From: Heyndrickxia coagulans DSM 1 = ATCC 7050
GTDB lineage: Bacteria; Bacillota; Bacilli; Bacillales; Bacillaceae_C
Length of the DNA: 64,000 nt
Direction: 5' to 3'
NCBI RefSeq assembly: GCF_000290615.1
Contig: NZ_ALAS01000205.1
Location: 62,001-126,000, forward strand
This document shows, piece after piece, positions 9,818-18,178 of this stretch. Position numbers and translations under genes: made by a program. Positions within the stretch are counted from its first letter, which is position 1, and the number at the start of each line of letters is the position of its first letter. The notes beneath the pieces were generated by a model that had not been told where the DNA came from, ran no database searches, and worked only from the letters and a program-made list of their open reading frames with translations.

Positions 9818-10551
9818 TGGATCAGCCCCTCTTTCCCTTTTTCATCCCGGTATTTTTCAATGAGGCTGTTTAATTTGCCAAGCGCTTTGCCAATCCCGCC
9901 CACTTCATCAATCAGACCGTACTCAACGGCTTCTTGGCCAACAATATTGGTGCCGATATCCCTTGTCAAATTCCCTTTCGCAAACATTAAGTCTTTAAAA
10001 ACCTCTTCTTCTACATGCGAATGCCGTGTCACAAACTTGATCACCCGTTCCTGCATTTTATCCAGATATTCAAATGTTTGCGGGACGCCAATGACAAGGC
10101 CTGTGAGCCGGATCGGGTGAATCGTCATCGTCGCGGTTTCAGCAATAAAGGAATACGAACAGGATACAGCGATCGGCACGCCGATAGAATGCCCCCCGCC
10201 GAGCACAATCGAAACAGTGGGTTTGGAAAGGGATGCAAGCATTTCGGAAATGGCAAGCCCGGCTTCCACATCCCCTCCGACCGTGTTCAGAATGACGAGC
10301 ACCCCTTCAATTTTCGGATTTTGTTCAATCGCGACAAGCTGGGGGATCATATGCTCATACTTTGTCGTTTTATTTTGGGGCGGCAGCTGCAGATGCCCTT
10401 CAATCTGGCCGACGATGGCCAGGCAGTGGATATTGGAGTCCTGCGCGAGCTGCGGCACATTTGTTTGGCCGAGCTGCTGGATTTTCTCTACAAGCGCGGA
10501 TGCCGCATTTCCTTCTTTCGGTTCTTCTTTATTCGGTTGCTGTTCGCTCAT
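9814..10551 (-). CDS. tepA: ClpP-like protease TepA (translocation-enhancing protein)
   Basis: A 245-aa protein of the ClpP/crotonase fold. The region [13 protein letters not shown] gives a nucleophilic Ser in GHSIG, and the preceding [16 protein letters not shown] is the usual ClpP strand and helix. An N-terminal charged segment ([12 protein letters not shown]) precedes the domain. The ATG follows AAGGGG. In B. subtilis TepA is a germination/spore-related cytoplasmic protease first described as enhancing preprotein translocation. It is coupled to ylzJ downstream. Confidence 0.88.
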   Translation of the reverse strand: MSEQQPNKEEPKEGNAASALVEKIQQLGQTNVPQLAQDSNIHCLAIVGQIEGHLQLPPQNKTTKYEHMIPQLVAIEQNPKIEGVLVILNTVGGDVEAGLAISEMLASLSKPTVSIVLGGGHSIGVPIAVSCSYSFIAETATMTIHPIRLTGLVIGVPQTFEYLDKMQERVIKFVTRHSHVEEEVFKDLMFAKGNLTRDIGTNIVGQEAVEYGLIDEVGGIGKALGKLNSLIEKYRDEKGKEGLIQ

Positions 10552-10714
10552 TTTTCTAAAACCCCTTTTGCCTGTAATGTAAGGGCTTAATGCCTTTACG
10601 CCTTATTATTTGCACGGAAGGGGTTTTCATACGGAAGCCCCGCGGTTTCCGGAACCGGAAGCGGGGCTTTGCCTTGCATTTTTAATGGTGCACCAGGCGG
10701 GCCTTGTGCCACAA

Positions 10715-10751
10715 AGAGGGCGGGCACGCGGGAACCCCCGCCCCGCCCTCT
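10715..10751 (-). terminator. GC-rich hairpin after rnjB
   Basis: Ten-bp arms at 10742-10751 and 10715-10724 (AGAGGGCGGG with CCCGCCCTCT) start just after the rnjB stop and are followed by TTTGTGG. The T run is short, so termination may be partial. A second hairpin (AAGCCCCGC with GCGGGGCTT, near 10633-10672) follows before tepA and has no T run. Confidence 0.55.
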
Positions 10752-10765
10752 GTCCGGCATGGGCA

Positions 10766-12436
10766 TCAAACTTCCATAATAATTGGCAGGATCATCGGGT
10801 GCCTTTTCGTCTGCTCATATAAAAAGGAGCTGAGATGGTCGCGGATCCCCTGTTTAATACTCGTCCAGTCAAAAGCATCTTGTGACGTGTTCTGTTCCAC
10901 CACTTCTTTTACGATGTTGGATGAATGGCTGATCAACTTTTCGGATTCGCGGACATAGACAAACCCGCGCGAGATAATTTCAGGACCGGCAGCCAGTTTT
11001 TTATGCTTTTTATCAAGCGTGACGACGACAACCAATATTCCGTCCTGGCTTAAAAGTTTGCGGTCCCGCAACACAATATTGCCGACATCGCCAACGCCGA
11101 TTCCGTCAATGAGAATATTGCCGGAAGCAACCCGGCCGCTCGCCTGGAATTTGCCGTGCTTGTATTCCAATACTTCCCCGTTGCTTGAGATGATGACCGA
11201 TTCTTTCGGCATCCCCGTTTTGTACGCCAGTTTTGCATGGGCATACAGGCTCCTGTATTCCCCCTGGATCGGGACAAAGTATTTTGGCCTCATTAAATCA
11301 AGCATCAGCTTTAAATCTTCCTGGCAGCCGTGGCCGGTCACGTGGATTTTCCGGTTGCCCGCGTAAACATCGGCTCCTGCACGGTAAAGCATGTCAATCG
11401 TTTTCGCCATGAACAGTTCCAGCCCCGGAGACGGCGTTGTGGCAAGGATGACCGTATCCCCTTTTTGAATATTGACCTGCTTATGGTTCTTTTTCGCCAT
11501 TTTTTGAAGGACGAGAAACGGTTCCCCCTGACTCCCTGTTGTCAAAATCGCCAGTTCTTCGTCCCGGTATTTTGAAATTTGCTGCAGTGGGATAATGAGG
11601 TCATCTGTCCGGGCCTGCAAGTATCCCAATTTTAATGCGATTTTAAATACTTTTTCAAGATAATTTCCGACAAACGCAACTTTGCGGCCGGTAGTAGAAG
11701 CCGCATCGAGCACTTGCTGCACTCTGATTAAGTTCGAGGCAAAGCTCGCGATAATAATCCGGCCCTTTGCATCGTAGAAAGCATCCGTAATTTCTTCCGC
11801 CACAACAGACTCATGGGTCGTATATCCCGGATGTTCCGCTTCCGTGCTGTCGGATAGTAACAGGAGCACGCCTTCTTCGCCGATTTTTGACATTTTTCCG
11901 ATTTCCGAACGATAATGCCCGCCCATTTCCTGGTCAAATTTAAAATCGCCGGTATACACAATATTGCCTTCCGATGTGGAAATGCAAATGCCGATCGAGT
12001 CGGGAATGCTGTGTGTTGTTTTGAAAAAGTAAATATCTGCAGCATCAAAATGGAGAACCGTATCGGCATCAATTTCCTTAAAGCGGATATGCTTTTTCAC
12101 TTTTAGTTCCTTCAATTTTTCTTTCGCCAGCGCGATGGTAAACTTTGTGGCAAACACCGGCACGTTGAGTTTCATCAGGATATATGGCAGGGCGCCGATC
12201 GCGTCCTCATGCCCGTGTGTCAGGAAAATTCCCTTTATCCGCTGCCTGTTTTCCATTAAATAAGTAAAATCCGGGATGACAATATCGATCCCGAGCATTT
12301 CGTCTTCCGGCAGCATCAGCCCGGCATCAAGCACAAACAGGTCTTCTCCGGTTTCCACAACGTACATATTCTTTCCGATTTCACCAATTCCTCCTAAAGG
12401 AATGACCTTAATGGTTTCGTTTTTTTCCTTACGCAA
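10766..12436 (-). CDS. rnjB: Ribonuclease J2
   Basis: A 556-aa metallo-beta-lactamase/beta-CASP RNase (B. subtilis RNase J2 is 555). The metal motif reads THGHEDAIGALPY: the final His of HxHxDH is replaced by Ala. The same position is also non-His in B. subtilis RnjB, unlike RNase J1, and fits a weakly active partner subunit. The beta-CASP motif (HVTGHGCQEDLKLM) and the C-terminal domain are present. The start is TTG at 12436, nine bases after AGGAGG. It acts with RNase J1 in mRNA decay and 5' processing. A long leader precedes it. Confidence 0.93.
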   Translation of the reverse strand: MRKEKNETIKVIPLGGIGEIGKNMYVVETGEDLFVLDAGLMLPEDEMLGIDIVIPDFTYLMENRQRIKGIFLTHGHEDAIGALPYILMKLNVPVFATKFTIALAKEKLKELKVKKHIRFKEIDADTVLHFDAADIYFFKTTHSIPDSIGICISTSEGNIVYTGDFKFDQEMGGHYRSEIGKMSKIGEEGVLLLLSDSTEAEHPGYTTHESVVAEEITDAFYDAKGRIIIASFASNLIRVQQVLDAASTTGRKVAFVGNYLEKVFKIALKLGYLQARTDDLIIPLQQISKYRDEELAILTTGSQGEPFLVLQKMAKKNHKQVNIQKGDTVILATTPSPGLELFMAKTIDMLYRAGADVYAGNRKIHVTGHGCQEDLKLMLDLMRPKYFVPIQGEYRSLYAHAKLAYKTGMPKESVIISSNGEVLEYKHGKFQASGRVASGNILIDGIGVGDVGNIVLRDRKLLSQDGILVVVVTLDKKHKKLAAGPEIISRGFVYVRESEKLISHSSNIVKEVVEQNTSQDAFDWTSIKQGIRDHLSSFLYEQTKRHPMILPIIMEV

Positions 12437-12714
12437 AATTCTTTTCCTCCTGTGTTGTTTGAAATTCTAGAGCAGGAATCACGTTTCTTTTTGATAGATC
12501 GCAAGGGGTTGCCGGATTCCATCCGATACGGCCTTACGCATATCCAAGTTCCCGGCATAAAAAATAAGCGGCCGGCTCTTCCGCCGCATCCCTTTTAAAA
12601 CGCCATGCCTGGCACCAGGCGCCCGCACGTCCACTTGCACCGTCCCGGTTCTATCGAAAAAGACTTTCCGAGCCTGTAAAAATAAATTGCTGTCCGTTCC
12701 TTTCTCTTATGTAT

Positions 12715-12744
12715 AGCTTAACCGAAAAGGGTATATCCGGTCAA
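12715..12744 (-). promoter_or_regulatory. Candidate sigma-A promoter of rnjB
   Basis: On the minus strand TTGACC (12739-12744) is separated by 18 bp from TAAGCT (12715-12720). It would give a leader of about 270 nt before the TTG start. The -35 is 5 of 6; the -10 matches only the key first, second and last bases. Confidence 0.4.
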
Positions 12745-12786
12745 TGAAGAGAGCGTGATATTTCCATCGACAAATGCTGCCTATTT

Positions 12787-12819
12787 CCGCCAATCTGCTG
12801 TTTGCCAGCAGATTGGCGG
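12787..12819. repeat. Perfect 14-bp inverted repeat
   Basis: Arms 12787-12800 and 12806-12819 (CCGCCAATCTGCTG and its exact complement) flank a 5-nt loop. There is no T run directly after either arm. It sits between the dapA terminator and the rnjB promoter. Confidence 0.8.
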
Positions 12820-12880
12820 GAGAGGGCCTGCTTTTTTTCCCTGGAGCCGGCATGGGGGCTTTCTTCAAAACCCGCTTAAG

Positions 12881-12925
12881 CAAAAAAACGACCCTGTCCG
12901 TTTTTCCGGAAGGGCCGTTTTTTTG
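12881..12925 (-). terminator. Terminator after dapA (usable in both directions)
   Basis: On the minus strand, ACGGCCCTTCCGG pairs with CGGACAGGGTCGT across a short A-rich loop and is followed by seven T. The opposite strand also ends in a T run. It overlaps the position directly after the dapA stop. Confidence 0.85.
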
Positions 12926-12926
12926 C

Positions 12927-13799
12927 TTAAAGATCGCCAAGCAGGTGGTGAATGGTTTCCCGTTCTTCTTTTGTTAACGGAACGAGTGGGAGGCGGACGC
13001 CGCCGGCATCCATCCCTTTTAATTGCAAAGCGGTTTTGACCGGTGCCGGATTAGGCGCCATAAACAAACCGCGCATTAATGGAAGCAGCTTTTGGTGCAG
13101 CCTTGCCGCTTTTGTTACATCCCCGGCAAAAAAGGCTTGCACCATTTCCTGTATGGCCGGGCCGGCAACATGGGAAGCAACCGAAATCACACCCGCCCCG
13201 CCGATTGAAAGCACGGGAATCGTCAGGCCGTCATCCCCGCAGTATAATTCAAAATCATCCGGCGTACGGGCAATGATTTGCGCCATCGCATCCAAATTCC
13301 CGCTTGCTTCTTTTACCGCAACAATATTCGGGATTTTGGAAAGTTCGATGATCGTTTCCGGTTCAATATTGACAGCCGACCGGCCCGGGATATTATAAAT
13401 GACAACCGGGAGGCTGGTGGATTCCGCAATCGCTTTGAAATGGGCGTACATGCCGGCCTGGTTCGGTTTGTTGTAATACGGGCCGACAGCCATGACGGCA
13501 TCAACGCCGCATGATTCCGCACGCTTCGTCAATTCGATCGAAGCATACGTGTTATTGCTCCCTGTTCCAGCAATGACCGGCACCCGCCCGTTTGACGTTT
13601 TCACAACCTGCTTGAACAGCGCGGTTTTTTCTTCAGGCGAAAGTGTCGGGGATTCCCCCGTTGTTCCCGCAACGACCAAAGATTCTGTCCCGTTTTCAAT
13701 TAAATAATCAACCAGCTTTGCCACCTTTTGCAAATCTAGATTCCCTTTATGGTCAAAAGGCGTCACCATTGCCGTTGAAACTTTTCCGAAACGACTCAT
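12927..13799 (-). CDS. dapA: 4-hydroxy-tetrahydrodipicolinate synthase
   Basis: A 290-aa TIM-barrel enzyme of the N-acetylneuraminate lyase superfamily, exactly the B. subtilis length. The Schiff-base lysine is K163 in IVAVKEAS, the catalytic Tyr is Y135 in VVIYNIPGR, and the GTTGES loop is at 45-50. It condenses aspartate semialdehyde with pyruvate, feeding lysine, peptidoglycan DAP and, in spores, dipicolinate. The start ATG at 13799 follows GAGGAG; the frame extends upstream but without homology. It lies downstream of asd and dapG, which supply its substrate. Confidence 0.95.
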   Translation of the reverse strand: MSRFGKVSTAMVTPFDHKGNLDLQKVAKLVDYLIENGTESLVVAGTTGESPTLSPEEKTALFKQVVKTSNGRVPVIAGTGSNNTYASIELTKRAESCGVDAVMAVGPYYNKPNQAGMYAHFKAIAESTSLPVVIYNIPGRSAVNIEPETIIELSKIPNIVAVKEASGNLDAMAQIIARTPDDFELYCGDDGLTIPVLSIGGAGVISVASHVAGPAIQEMVQAFFAGDVTKAARLHQKLLPLMRGLFMAPNPAPVKTALQLKGMDAGGVRLPLVPLTKEERETIHHLLGDL

Positions 13800-13815
13800 A
13801 CTTACACTCCTCATC

Positions 13816-13856
13816 CTGCCGGGTTTTGCAAGATGAAAAATAAAAACACCCGGCAG
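13816..13856 (-). promoter_or_regulatory. dapG-dapA intercistronic hairpin next to the dapA ribosome site
   Basis: Perfect 8-bp arms (13849-13856 and 13816-13823, CTGCCGGG with CCCGGCAG) end just before GATGAGGAG, the dapA Shine-Dalgarno. No T run follows, so it is more likely a stability or translation element than a terminator. Confidence 0.45.
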
Positions 13857-13871
13857 AAAATCTTTCATTTT

Positions 13872-15116
13872 TTACGCATGAATATCATACGTTTCCGTTT
13901 CGCTTTCTAAACTAAAGGCATCATGAAGGGCATTGACCGCTGTAACGAGATCTTCCTGCTTCACCAGCACCCAGATGGTCGTGTGGCTGTCAGCAGACTG
14001 TAAAATCCGGATCCCTTTTTCGGAAAGCGCCGACACGATTTTATACGTAATGCCCGGCACGCCCGCAATCCCGGCACCGACAATTGATACTTTGGCGCAG
14101 TTCCGTTCAATTGCCGGTTCATGCCCCAGTTTTTTCAGCACTGCTTCAGCCCGGTTTGCCACTTCTCCGGAAACCGTGTAGACAACGCTTGTCGGGGAAA
14201 TATTGATAAAATCGACACTGATATTTTCAGCTGCCATCGCTTTAAACACAACCGTCTGCAAATCATACTGCCCGTCTTTTGCATATACTTTGATCTGCGA
14301 AACATTCGGTACATGCGCAATCCCGGTAACGGTGCGTTCTTTTATATCGGTCCCGAGTTTCTGGCGGTGGCTTAAAGATGTGACAAGCGTACCGATATCG
14401 TCGGAATAAGTGGACCGGATGCGGATTGGCACTTTTGACTGCATCGCGATTTCAACGGCGCGCGGGTGGATCACTTTTGCGCCCTGGTAAGCCATATTGC
14501 AGACCTCGTTATACGTGACCACCTGAAGCTTCCGCGCATTTTCGGCAATCCGCGGGTCAGCTGTCATGATGCCTTCCACATCGGTAAAAATATCAATCCA
14601 CTCCGCTTGAAGCGCAGCACCGAGCGCTGCAGCGGATGTGTCGCTGCCCCCGCGCCCGAGCGTGGTTACGTCCCCGTTTTTTGCGGCCCCCTGAAATCCT
14701 GCAACCACGACAACATCGTGCAGTTTCAGTTCACGCAGGACGCGGTCGCACTTCATGTCCGTAATTTTCGCATTGGTATGCTCCGCGTTCGTGCGGAAAC
14801 CGGCTTGCGCGCCGGTCAGGGCGCAAGCGCTGATGCCGTGCGCGTTTAACATATTGGCAAACACAAGGCTGGAGATAATTTCGCCGGTTGACAACAGCAA
14901 ATCCTGCTCTCGTCTGTTTAAACAGGTTTCGGACCCGCCAACGAGCGACAGGAGCGTATCGGTTGCATACGGTTCCCCTTTGCGGCCCATCGCCGAAACG
15001 ACGGCAACCACCTTATAGCCTTCTTCCAGTGCTTTTTCTACATGATGTTTGGCATGCATTCTTGCATCATGATCCCGTACGGATGTGCCGCCAAATTTTT
15101 GGACAACGATTTTCAA
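13872..15116 (-). CDS. dapG: Aspartate kinase I (DapG type)
   Basis: A 414-aa aspartokinase. The N-terminal kinase motif KFGGTSV is at residues 7-13, followed by TLGRGGSDTSAAALGAAL and tandem ACT regulatory domains in the last 150 residues (VSIVGAGIAGVPG). It phosphorylates aspartate, the first step to DAP, lysine and dipicolinate. DapG of B. subtilis is the DAP-inhibited isozyme. The start is TTG at 15116 after AGAGGTG. A 283-bp gap separates it from asd, with its own promoter and leader hairpins. Confidence 0.93.
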   Translation of the reverse strand: MKIVVQKFGGTSVRDHDARMHAKHHVEKALEEGYKVVAVVSAMGRKGEPYATDTLLSLVGGSETCLNRREQDLLLSTGEIISSLVFANMLNAHGISACALTGAQAGFRTNAEHTNAKITDMKCDRVLRELKLHDVVVVAGFQGAAKNGDVTTLGRGGSDTSAAALGAALQAEWIDIFTDVEGIMTADPRIAENARKLQVVTYNEVCNMAYQGAKVIHPRAVEIAMQSKVPIRIRSTYSDDIGTLVTSLSHRQKLGTDIKERTVTGIAHVPNVSQIKVYAKDGQYDLQTVVFKAMAAENISVDFINISPTSVVYTVSGEVANRAEAVLKKLGHEPAIERNCAKVSIVGAGIAGVPGITYKIVSALSEKGIRILQSADSHTTIWVLVKQEDLVTAVNALHDAFSLESETETYDIHA

Positions 15117-15173
15117 TGAAGAACACCTCTGTTATAAACTGATAAATAAGAACAGTGATTCCGGTAACGAGCG

Positions 15174-15249
15174 GGCTTTGCCGGCCGGTTTTTTGCCAAA
15201 GCCATGTTTAAAGGGCCGGCCGTTTTTAAACCGTTCCCTTCCCGGCCGG
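15174..15249 (-). promoter_or_regulatory. Structured dapG leader with repeated CCGGCCGG elements
   Basis: Two hairpins occur in transcript order: CCGGCCG (15243-15249) with CGGCCGG (15216-15222), then GGCTTTG (15197-15203) with CAAAGCC (15174-15180). The loop of the second contains another CCGGCCGG (15181-15188) able to pair with either arm of the first. This allows mutually exclusive folds. A regulatory role is inference. Confidence 0.35.
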
Positions 15250-15352
15250 AAAAAGCCGCGGCATATTTTTTGGCATACGTGTCCATAAAATATATCGGGA
15301 AATGGAACCCTCTCCGATTACCGGATTCCGGCATAAACTTCGCTTTCCCTAT

Positions 15353-15382
15353 ATCTTATCACCAATATTGCAAAAAGGTCAG
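15353..15382 (-). promoter_or_regulatory. Candidate promoter for dapG-dapA
   Basis: On the minus strand CTGACC (15377-15382) and TAAGAT (15353-15358) are 18 bp apart in the 283-bp asd-dapG gap. It would yield a leader of about 230 nt. Moderate match only. Confidence 0.35.
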
Positions 15383-15399
15383 CCTAAATTGCCCCCCAA

Positions 15400-16446
15400 T
15401 CAGATGAGCCCCATCCTAATCAGGCTTTCCGCAATCTGGATGGAATTTGAGGCAGCGCCTTTCAGCAAATTATCGGAAACAACCCACATATGGAATCCGT
15501 TGTCTTCATCCGGGTCTTTGCGGATCCGCCCGACAAAAGTGTCATACTTGCCGACCGCATTGACAGCCATCGGGTAAATCTGTTCTTCGGGGCGATCTTC
15601 CAGCACAACACCGGGCGCAGACGCGAGCACTTCCCGGATCTGACCGGCACTTGTGCCGCCCTTTTCGGTTTCAAAATAAACAGATTCCGAGTGGCCGGTT
15701 GCAACAGGAATCCGGACGCATGTGGCGGAAACTTTTAATTCCGGCATATGCATGATTTTTTTCGTTTCATTGATCATTTTCATTTCTTCAAATGTAAAGC
15801 CGTTGTCCGTAAACACATCGATTTGCGGGATGGCATTAAACGCAATCTGGTAATGCTTCTTGTCGCCCTTTACCGGCAGTACCTGCGGCTCGTAAGCCCG
15901 CCCTTCAATGAGCGCCTTCGTCTCGTCGTTCAGCTCCCGGATGGCAGCCGCGCCCGAACCGGAGACAGCCTGGTATGTGGAAACGAGCACCCGCTTCAGG
16001 CCGAAATTTTTGCGGACGGGTTCCAACGCAACAACCATCTGGATCGTCGAACAGTTCGGATTGGCGATAATGCCGTTATGTTTTTGAATGTCTTCTTCGT
16101 TTACTTCCGGGACCACAAGCGGCACTTCCGGGTCCATGCGGAAGGCGCTCGTATTATCGATTACAATTGCCCCGCGTTTCACCGCTTCCGGCGCAAACTT
16201 TTTCGACACGCCCCCGCCTGCGCTGAAAAGGGCGATATCCACGCCTTCAAAGCTTTCCGGCACCGCTTCCCGGACCGTGATTTCTTCCCCGTTTACCGTT
16301 ATTTTTTTGCCGGCGGAACGCGAAGATGACAGCAGCGTCAATTTGTTATACGGAAATTTGCGGTTTACCAAAGTTTTAATCATTTGCTGGCCGACAGCGC
16401 CGGTTGCCCCGACAACGGCTACGTGATAACCTGATGTGTTTGCCAT
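15400..16446 (-). CDS. asd: Aspartate-semialdehyde dehydrogenase
   Basis: A 348-aa enzyme with an N-terminal NADP-binding glycine motif ([12 protein letters not shown], about 11-22) and the catalytic Cys132 in NPNCST. It reduces aspartyl phosphate to aspartate semialdehyde, the branch point to DAP/lysine and threonine/methionine. The ATG follows AAGGGG. It lies between the spore dipicolinate genes and dapG, as in B. subtilis, but has its own extended -10 promoter. Confidence 0.95.
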   Translation of the reverse strand: MANTSGYHVAVVGATGAVGQQMIKTLVNRKFPYNKLTLLSSSRSAGKKITVNGEEITVREAVPESFEGVDIALFSAGGGVSKKFAPEAVKRGAIVIDNTSAFRMDPEVPLVVPEVNEEDIQKHNGIIANPNCSTIQMVVALEPVRKNFGLKRVLVSTYQAVSGSGAAAIRELNDETKALIEGRAYEPQVLPVKGDKKHYQIAFNAIPQIDVFTDNGFTFEEMKMINETKKIMHMPELKVSATCVRIPVATGHSESVYFETEKGGTSAGQIREVLASAPGVVLEDRPEEQIYPMAVNAVGKYDTFVGRIRKDPDEDNGFHMWVVSDNLLKGAASNSIQIAESLIRMGLI

Positions 16447-16496
16447 TGGCGTATTCCCCTTCCAATTCCAAAACCAAATTCATTTTTATAGCTATT

Positions 16497-16502
16497 ATTG
16501 TA
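16497..16502 (-). promoter_or_regulatory. Extended -10 promoter for asd
   Basis: The minus strand reads TGATACAAT (TGN plus TACAAT) about 50 nt before the asd start. No convincing -35 box precedes it. It would let asd be expressed in growth, separately from the sporulation-controlled dpaAB. Confidence 0.5.
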
Positions 16503-16550
16503 TCACAAGTCTTCCGGCACCGTGTGTATTTTTTAAATTTTAAATCGTTT

Positions 16551-17156
16551 TCAAGGCGATTTTCCGTCGCGGAAACGTTCGACAATGACAGGCTGGATTT
16601 GTTTCCCCTCGAGTGCAAGCGAAACCGTATCGGCAAGGGCAGTCATTCTCGCCACCATTGAATTTGGTTTGTTGTCCGGGTCGTCCTGCCCGTACGGAAT
16701 AAAATAAATATTTTTTGTTGCCATCAGCCGCATCAAATTCACGCCGTTTAATCCGAGCGCATCATTGGTCGAAATGCCGAGCACAACCGGTTTCAAATTG
16801 CGGAGCGTCGCTTTGGCGGCCATCAGCACCGGGGAATCCGTGAGCGCGTTCGCCAGTTTGCTCATCGTAAATCCGGTCAGGGGCGCAATCACCATGCAGT
16901 CGAGCGGGAGGGTTGGCCCGAGCGGCTCGGCCTCGACAATCGAATCAATCGCTTTTTGCCCGGTGCATTTTTCAATTTTTTCCACCCATTCTGAGCCTTT
17001 TCCGAATCTTGTATCCGTCGTTTTCACCGTGTGCGTGACCACCGGGATAACTTCCGCCCCCAATGCCACAAGCTTTTCGATTTCAGGAAAAACGGCCGCA
17101 TAAGTGCAATGGGAGCCGGTTAAGCCGAAGCCGATTCTTTTTCCCTTTACATCCAT
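16551..17156 (-). CDS. dpaB: Dipicolinate synthase subunit B
   Basis: A 201-aa flavoprotein-like protein (flavodoxin/UbiX-type fold), SpoVFB in B. subtilis (200 aa). It opens KRIGFGLTGSHCTYA and contains LPLDCMVIAPLTG and GISTNDALGLNG. With DpaA it oxidises dihydrodipicolinate to dipicolinic acid in the mother cell. The ATG lies eight bases after AAAGGGG and overlaps the dpaA end by 10 nt. Confidence 0.94.
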   Translation of the reverse strand: MDVKGKRIGFGLTGSHCTYAAVFPEIEKLVALGAEVIPVVTHTVKTTDTRFGKGSEWVEKIEKCTGQKAIDSIVEAEPLGPTLPLDCMVIAPLTGFTMSKLANALTDSPVLMAAKATLRNLKPVVLGISTNDALGLNGVNLMRLMATKNIYFIPYGQDDPDNKPNSMVARMTALADTVSLALEGKQIQPVIVERFRDGKSP

Positions 17157-18055
17157 GGCGATGACCCCTTTCTTTTTAAAACGTCTTCTTCAATCAGCCG
17201 GCCGAGCACATTCCCGAGTATCCGCCCGGCTGTTTTCGGCGCGACAATGCCAGGCAGGCTCGGCGCCAGCATTGCTTTAATGCCGCGCTTTTCGGCATAC
17301 CGGAAATCCGTTCCGCCCGGTTTGGAAGCAATATCCAGAATGAGCGTATGCGAAGGCATCTTTTGGATAACGGATGCGTTCACAATCAGGTGCGGAACCG
17401 TATTAATGCAGATGTCAATGTCTTTTACTTCCTGTTCAAGATCGTTTAAATGAAAAGGCACAAGTCCCATCTCCGTTATCCTCGCAAGATGTTCGCTTTT
17501 TCTCGCGCCGACTTTCACCTTCGCGCCGAGATGGCGGAAAGCCCGGGCAACGCTCATTCCCACCCTGCCAAGGCCGAGGACGGCAACATTTGAGCCGTGA
17601 ATCGTAAATTCCGTGTTCTGAATGACCATCATGATCGTTCCTTCGACGGTCGGAATCGAATTATAGATTGCCACATCGTCCCGCTCGAATAGTTTCACAA
17701 GGCGGCGGCCCGCTTTTTTAGCAATTTGTTCCAAATACGGATTGCTGATGCCGGTATAGATCGTAAAATAAGGCGGCGTTTCAGCCAGCATATCACCGGT
17801 CAGCACAACTTCTTCGTTCGAAAAAATCAAATCGATTTTCCCGTCGTCCGCTGTCCCGGTAATCGGCAAAATGACGCAATCCATTTCCGAAAACCGGATA
17901 TCTTTAAATTTTTCTTTCGTGACGCCGGAATACACAAAATCGAGCTGTTCAAATCCGATCAATGAAATTTTCGCATCGAGATCCGCAAGTTTCCGGATCA
18001 CTTCCAGCTGGCGTGCATCTCCGCCTATGATGGCAATTTGGACGCCGGTCAACAA
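17147..18055 (-). CDS. dpaA: Dipicolinate synthase subunit A
   Basis: A 302-aa protein (B. subtilis SpoVFA is 297) with an N-terminal domain starting LTGVQIAIIGGDARQLE and a C-terminal NAD(P)-binding Rossmann domain (VAVLGLGRVGMSVARAF). The start is placed at TTG 18055, six bases after AAGGTG, so that the protein begins like its homolog; an ATG at 18076 in the same frame is the alternative. It makes spore dipicolinate with DpaB. A sigma-K-like promoter lies upstream. Confidence 0.92.
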   Translation of the reverse strand: MLTGVQIAIIGGDARQLEVIRKLADLDAKISLIGFEQLDFVYSGVTKEKFKDIRFSEMDCVILPITGTADDGKIDLIFSNEEVVLTGDMLAETPPYFTIYTGISNPYLEQIAKKAGRRLVKLFERDDVAIYNSIPTVEGTIMMVIQNTEFTIHGSNVAVLGLGRVGMSVARAFRHLGAKVKVGARKSEHLARITEMGLVPFHLNDLEQEVKDIDICINTVPHLIVNASVIQKMPSHTLILDIASKPGGTDFRYAEKRGIKAMLAPSLPGIVAPKTAGRILGNVLGRLIEEDVLKRKGSSPWM

Positions 18056-18095
18056 ATGCCTCACCTTCTTTTCCATGTGCATGGGGGATTCCCCA

Positions 18096-18124
18096 TATCT
18101 TATGGCGGCAGCATGTTTTTTGTG
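18096..18124 (-). promoter_or_regulatory. Sigma-K-like promoter of dpaA-dpaB
   Basis: The minus strand has CATAAGATA (18096-18104), matching the sigma-K/sigma-E -10 CATANNNTA, with the AC of a -35 element (18122-18123) 17 bp upstream. In B. subtilis spoVF is a sigma-K gene, so position and motif agree. An inverted repeat (ATGGGGAATCCCCCAT) overlaps the likely start region. Confidence 0.6.
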
Positions 18125-18178
18125 AAAAAAGGCAAAGAAAAATGCCGGGGCACCCGGCATGCTTCTTTGCCTTTTTAA
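18121..18178 (-). terminator. Strong terminator after ymxH (both directions)
   Basis: Long arms on the minus strand (GGCAAAGAAGCATGCCGGG with CCCGGCATTTTTCTTTGCC, one mismatch) are followed by TTTTTT. Its A/T flanks are symmetric. It isolates dpaAB from the pnp-mlpA-ymxH group. Confidence 0.9.

Larger units (their letters stand above)
12437..12926. other. 490-bp gap between dapA and rnjB
   Basis: No supportable gene lies here. Reading along the minus strand, it holds the dapA terminator (12881-12925), a perfect 14-bp inverted repeat (12787-12819), a candidate promoter (12715-12744), and then roughly 270 nt of presumed rnjB leader. That leader contains a small hairpin GCCTGG/CCAGGC near 12606-12619. 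Short open frames here have no Shine-Dalgarno support. Confidence 0.7.

Noticed and set aside
12707-12940. Small minus-strand frame overlapping the dapA-rnjB gap
   Set aside because: It runs through the dapA terminator and the inverted repeat, has no ribosome site and no similarity.
15117-15399. Lysine riboswitch ahead of dapG
   Set aside because: The gap is short and lacks the recognisable L-box core; only simple hairpins are seen.
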